A DNA stretch of 6,481 nucleotides, from contig JANXTV010000388.1 of assembly GCA_025352185.1 (NCBI GenBank), positions 1-6,481 of the forward strand, read 5' to 3'. Position 1 is the first letter of the stretch, and each line of letters starts with the position of its first letter. The DNA comes from Oligoflexia bacterium. Lineage in GTDB: Bacteria > Bdellovibrionota > UBA1018. The position numbers were made by a program, and so were the translations under genes. This document shows, piece after piece, positions 5,741-6,481 of the stretch. The notes beneath the pieces were generated by a model that saw nothing but the letters and a program-made list of their open reading frames with translations, was not told where the DNA came from and did no database searches.

Positions 5741-5745
5741 GGAGA
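5741..5745 (+). promoter_or_regulatory. Strong ribosome binding site for the small hydrophilic protein
   Basis: AAAGGAGA, with core GGAGA at 5741-5745, lies six bases before the ATG at 5752. It is the best Shine-Dalgarno in the window and suggests high expression. Upstream, GCGAG (5704-5708) can pair with CTCGC (5715-5719), a small leader hairpin; I cannot identify the promoter. Confidence 0.7.
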
Positions 5746-5751
5746 ACCGTC

Positions 5752-5958
5752 ATGGCCCAACAAAACCAGTCGAATTCAAATCAAAAAGGCAACTCTCAAA
5801 CCGATAAAAAATTCGGTGGCTCAGATATGAATGCGAACAATCCCGTTAAGCAGAATTCCTCGCGCGACCAGAAAAGCCGCGAAAACCAATCGCAACAGTA
5901 CCGGGATACTAAAGAAGTAACCGATGAGACCGGACCAAAGAAGTCGAAGGCGGTCTAA
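5752..5958 (+). CDS. Small Asn/Gln/Ser/Lys-rich disordered protein
   Basis: This 68-residue protein is extremely hydrophilic, with many Gln, Asn, Ser, Lys, Asp and Arg and no hydrophobic core; the only aromatics are Phe21 and Tyr50. It has no cysteine, signal peptide or membrane segment, and is predicted by composition to be intrinsically disordered. I do not recognise a family; FGGSD at 21-25 only faintly recalls KGG-type stress proteins. A strong ribosome binding site and an orderly codon pattern support it as a real gene. Its TAA stop directly abuts the ATG of the DUF6496 gene (TAAATG), so the two are probably made together. A stress-protectant or nucleic-acid-binding role is possible but is only inference. 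Confidence 0.75.
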   Translation: MAQQNQSNSNQKGNSQTDKKFGGSDMNANNPVKQNSSRDQKSRENQSQQYRDTKEVTDETGPKKSKAV

Positions 5959-6168
5959 ATGAAAAAAACTAAGAACGCAAAATCGGCACCGAAAAGTGTC
6001 GAGAATGCAGTCCGCGGCCAAAAAGATGGAACCCTCCGGAGTGGAAAGAACGGCTCGGGAGGAAAAGTGACAAGTCGAAAGCAGGCAATTGCGATCGGCT
6101 TATCAGAGGCCCGTAAAAAAGGAGCAAAAATTCCTAAAAAAGAGGGAACCACGCATTCACATGCGTGA
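5959..6168 (+). CDS. DUF6496-family small basic protein
   Basis: This 69-residue, strongly basic protein has the segment KVTSRKQAIAIGLSEARKKG (36-55) followed by AKIPKK, the core recognised from DUF6496 proteins. These are small proteins of unknown function in diverse bacteria. The predicted helix around 39-54 is the only part with regular hydrophobic spacing; the N-terminal third is Lys-rich and probably disordered, and the end carries HSH. Its high positive charge suggests binding to nucleic acid, but that is inference. The start codon follows the previous stop with no gap and only a weak AAGG upstream, pointing to translational coupling. An intrinsic terminator follows about 40 bases after the stop. 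Confidence 0.85.
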   Translation: MKKTKNAKSAPKSVENAVRGQKDGTLRSGKNGSGGKVTSRKQAIAIGLSEARKKGAKIPKKEGTTHSHA

Positions 6169-6186
6169 TCGCTCTCGAGCGGGCGC

Positions 6187-6204
6187 CAGAGGGTCCACCC
6201 TCTG
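6187..6204. repeat. 18-bp inverted repeat (CAGAGGGT-CC-ACCCTCTG)
   Basis: The two 8-base arms are perfectly complementary around a CC centre. As RNA it would form a six-pair GC-rich stem with a 6-base loop. It lies 18 bases after the DUF6496 stop and just before the stronger terminator hairpin, with no T-run of its own. Confidence 0.7.
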
Positions 6205-6207
6205 ATT

Positions 6208-6240
6208 CGGGCTGGGGATTGTTCCTCGGCCCGTAATTTT
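6208..6240 (+). terminator. Intrinsic terminator of the small-protein bicistron
   Basis: CGGGCTGGGGA (6208-6218) pairs with TCCTCGGCCCG (6223-6233) through 11 pairs, two of them G-U in RNA, around a TTGT loop. TAATTTT follows directly. The stem is GC-rich and the T-tract is on the plus strand, so it should end transcripts of the DUF6496 unit. Confidence 0.75.
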
Positions 6241-6262
6241 AAAAACCAACCTTGTCCGGGCG

Positions 6263-6306
6263 AAAAATCATCCCCTTTCGGACGATGGGCGTCCTTTAAG
6301 GATGAT
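6263..6306 (-). terminator. Candidate fumC terminator with nested hairpin
   Basis: On the minus strand ATCATCC (6306-6300) can pair with GGATGAT (6273-6267), followed directly by a T-rich end (TTTTT, 6267-6263, sharing one base). Inside the loop GGACG (6294-6290) and CGTCC (6284-6280) form a second 5-bp stem. The outer stem is only seven pairs and encloses about 26 bases, so termination is plausible but not certain. Confidence 0.45.
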
Positions 6307-6326
6307 CACGGTTAAAAGTGTGATCA
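6303..6326 (-). repeat. Hairpin TGATCAC/GTGATCA right after the fumC stop
   Basis: TGATCAC (6303-6309) and GTGATCA (6320-6326) are perfect inverted repeats around a 10-base A/T-rich loop. Pairing extends outward through GGA/TCC and TTTA/TAAA with two single-base bulges, reaching 6295-6335 and including the fumC stop. It shares bases 6303-6306 with the downstream terminator stem, so both cannot form fully at once. Confidence 0.65.
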
Positions 6327-6329
6327 CTC

Positions 6330-6481
6330 CTAAATCATGTCCTGCGGCCGCACGAGCTGGTCAAACTCCTCCGAAGTAATCGCCTTCAGTGCGATCGCGG
6401 CTTCTCGCAGCGTTAAGTTCTCATGGTGCGCTTTTTTCGCAATCGCGGCGGCCCGGTCATACCCGATCTTGGGCGTAAGGG
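6330..6481 (-). CDS. fumC: Fumarate hydratase class II, C-terminal end (partial)
   Basis: Read on the minus strand, the frame enters from the right edge and ends at TAG (6332-6330). It encodes the last 49 residues, beginning LTPKIGYDRAAAIAKKAHHE and ending VRPQDMI. This matches the C-terminal domain of class II fumarase (compare LTPHIGYD and VRPEQM in E. coli FumC), the heat-stable homotetramer that interconverts fumarate and malate in the TCA cycle. The tail stops right after the RPxxM motif and is a few residues shorter than in E. coli. The catalytic SS loop and start lie outside the window. Aspartase and other superfamily members share the fold, but the LTPKIGYD and RPQDM signatures favour fumarase. 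Confidence 0.92.
   Translation of the reverse strand, partial: LTPKIGYDRAAAIAKKAHHENLTLREAAIALKAITSEEFDQLVRPQDMI

Noticed and set aside
1..6481. CRISPR array, insertion sequence, phage or defence genes
   Set aside because: No regularly spaced repeats, transposase or integrase motifs, terminal inverted repeats or target-site duplications were seen. Neither tRNA has a visible partial copy nearby that would mark an attachment site.

Overview
The window is a compact bacterial chromosome segment with a balanced to slightly GC-rich composition, very short intergenic gaps and several overlapping genes. A Sec signal peptide, an App1-type lipid phosphatase domain, a TauE/SafE + DUF1634 pair, a DUF3465-like secreted protein, a DUF6496 protein and a class II fumarase point to a Gram-negative bacterium. 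Proteobacteria or a Bdellovibrionota-like relative would fit, but nothing here fixes the taxon. I see no phage, IS element, CRISPR array or defence system. The content reads as ordinary chromosome.

Layout. (1) At 1-498 (+) is the 3' end of an unrecognised gene whose product has a Lys/Asp/Gly/Ser-rich tract. It converges on (2) a minus-strand unit: tRNA-Arg(UCU) at 2491-2567, then a short-chain dehydrogenase with dihydropteridine-reductase-like motifs (1763-2449), then a medium-form threonine ammonia-lyase with a C-terminal ACT domain (534-1766). The last two are joined by a 4-base GTGA stop/start overlap. A good sigma70-like promoter precedes the tRNA, and I see no terminator between the tRNA and the dehydrogenase. 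(3) Divergent from the tRNA is a plus-strand run: an FmdB-family zinc ribbon protein (2633-2881), an App1/DUF2183 HAD-type phosphatase (2884-3600), a TauE/SafE permease (3593-4459) and a DUF1634 membrane protein (4440-4862). The spacing is 2 bases, then overlaps of 8 and 20 bases, so they are probably one operon. (4) A secreted DUF3465-like protein (4974-5453) and tRNA-Leu(UAG, 5546-5630), which has its own promoter, follow. (5) Two tiny, very hydrophilic proteins (5752-5958 and DUF6496 at 5959-6168) form a bicistron with a strong Shine-Dalgarno sequence and end at an intrinsic terminator. (6) The minus-strand 3' end of fumC enters from the right edge (6330-6481), with overlapping hairpins just after its stop.

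How the genes may work together. Threonine ammonia-lyase makes 2-oxobutanoate and fumarase runs the TCA cycle. The TauE/SafE-DUF1634 pair probably forms an anion or sulfur-compound exporter, and the tightly linked App1-like phosphatase may act on membrane lipid near it; that last link is inference from overlap only. No stretch over 300 bases lacks a gene. The longest gap, about 160 bases before fumC, is filled with hairpins. The most useful second-look items are those overlapping hairpins, the U-U mismatch in the tRNA-Leu acceptor stem, and the coupled dehydrogenase/threonine ammonia-lyase junction with its own hairpin and A8 tract.
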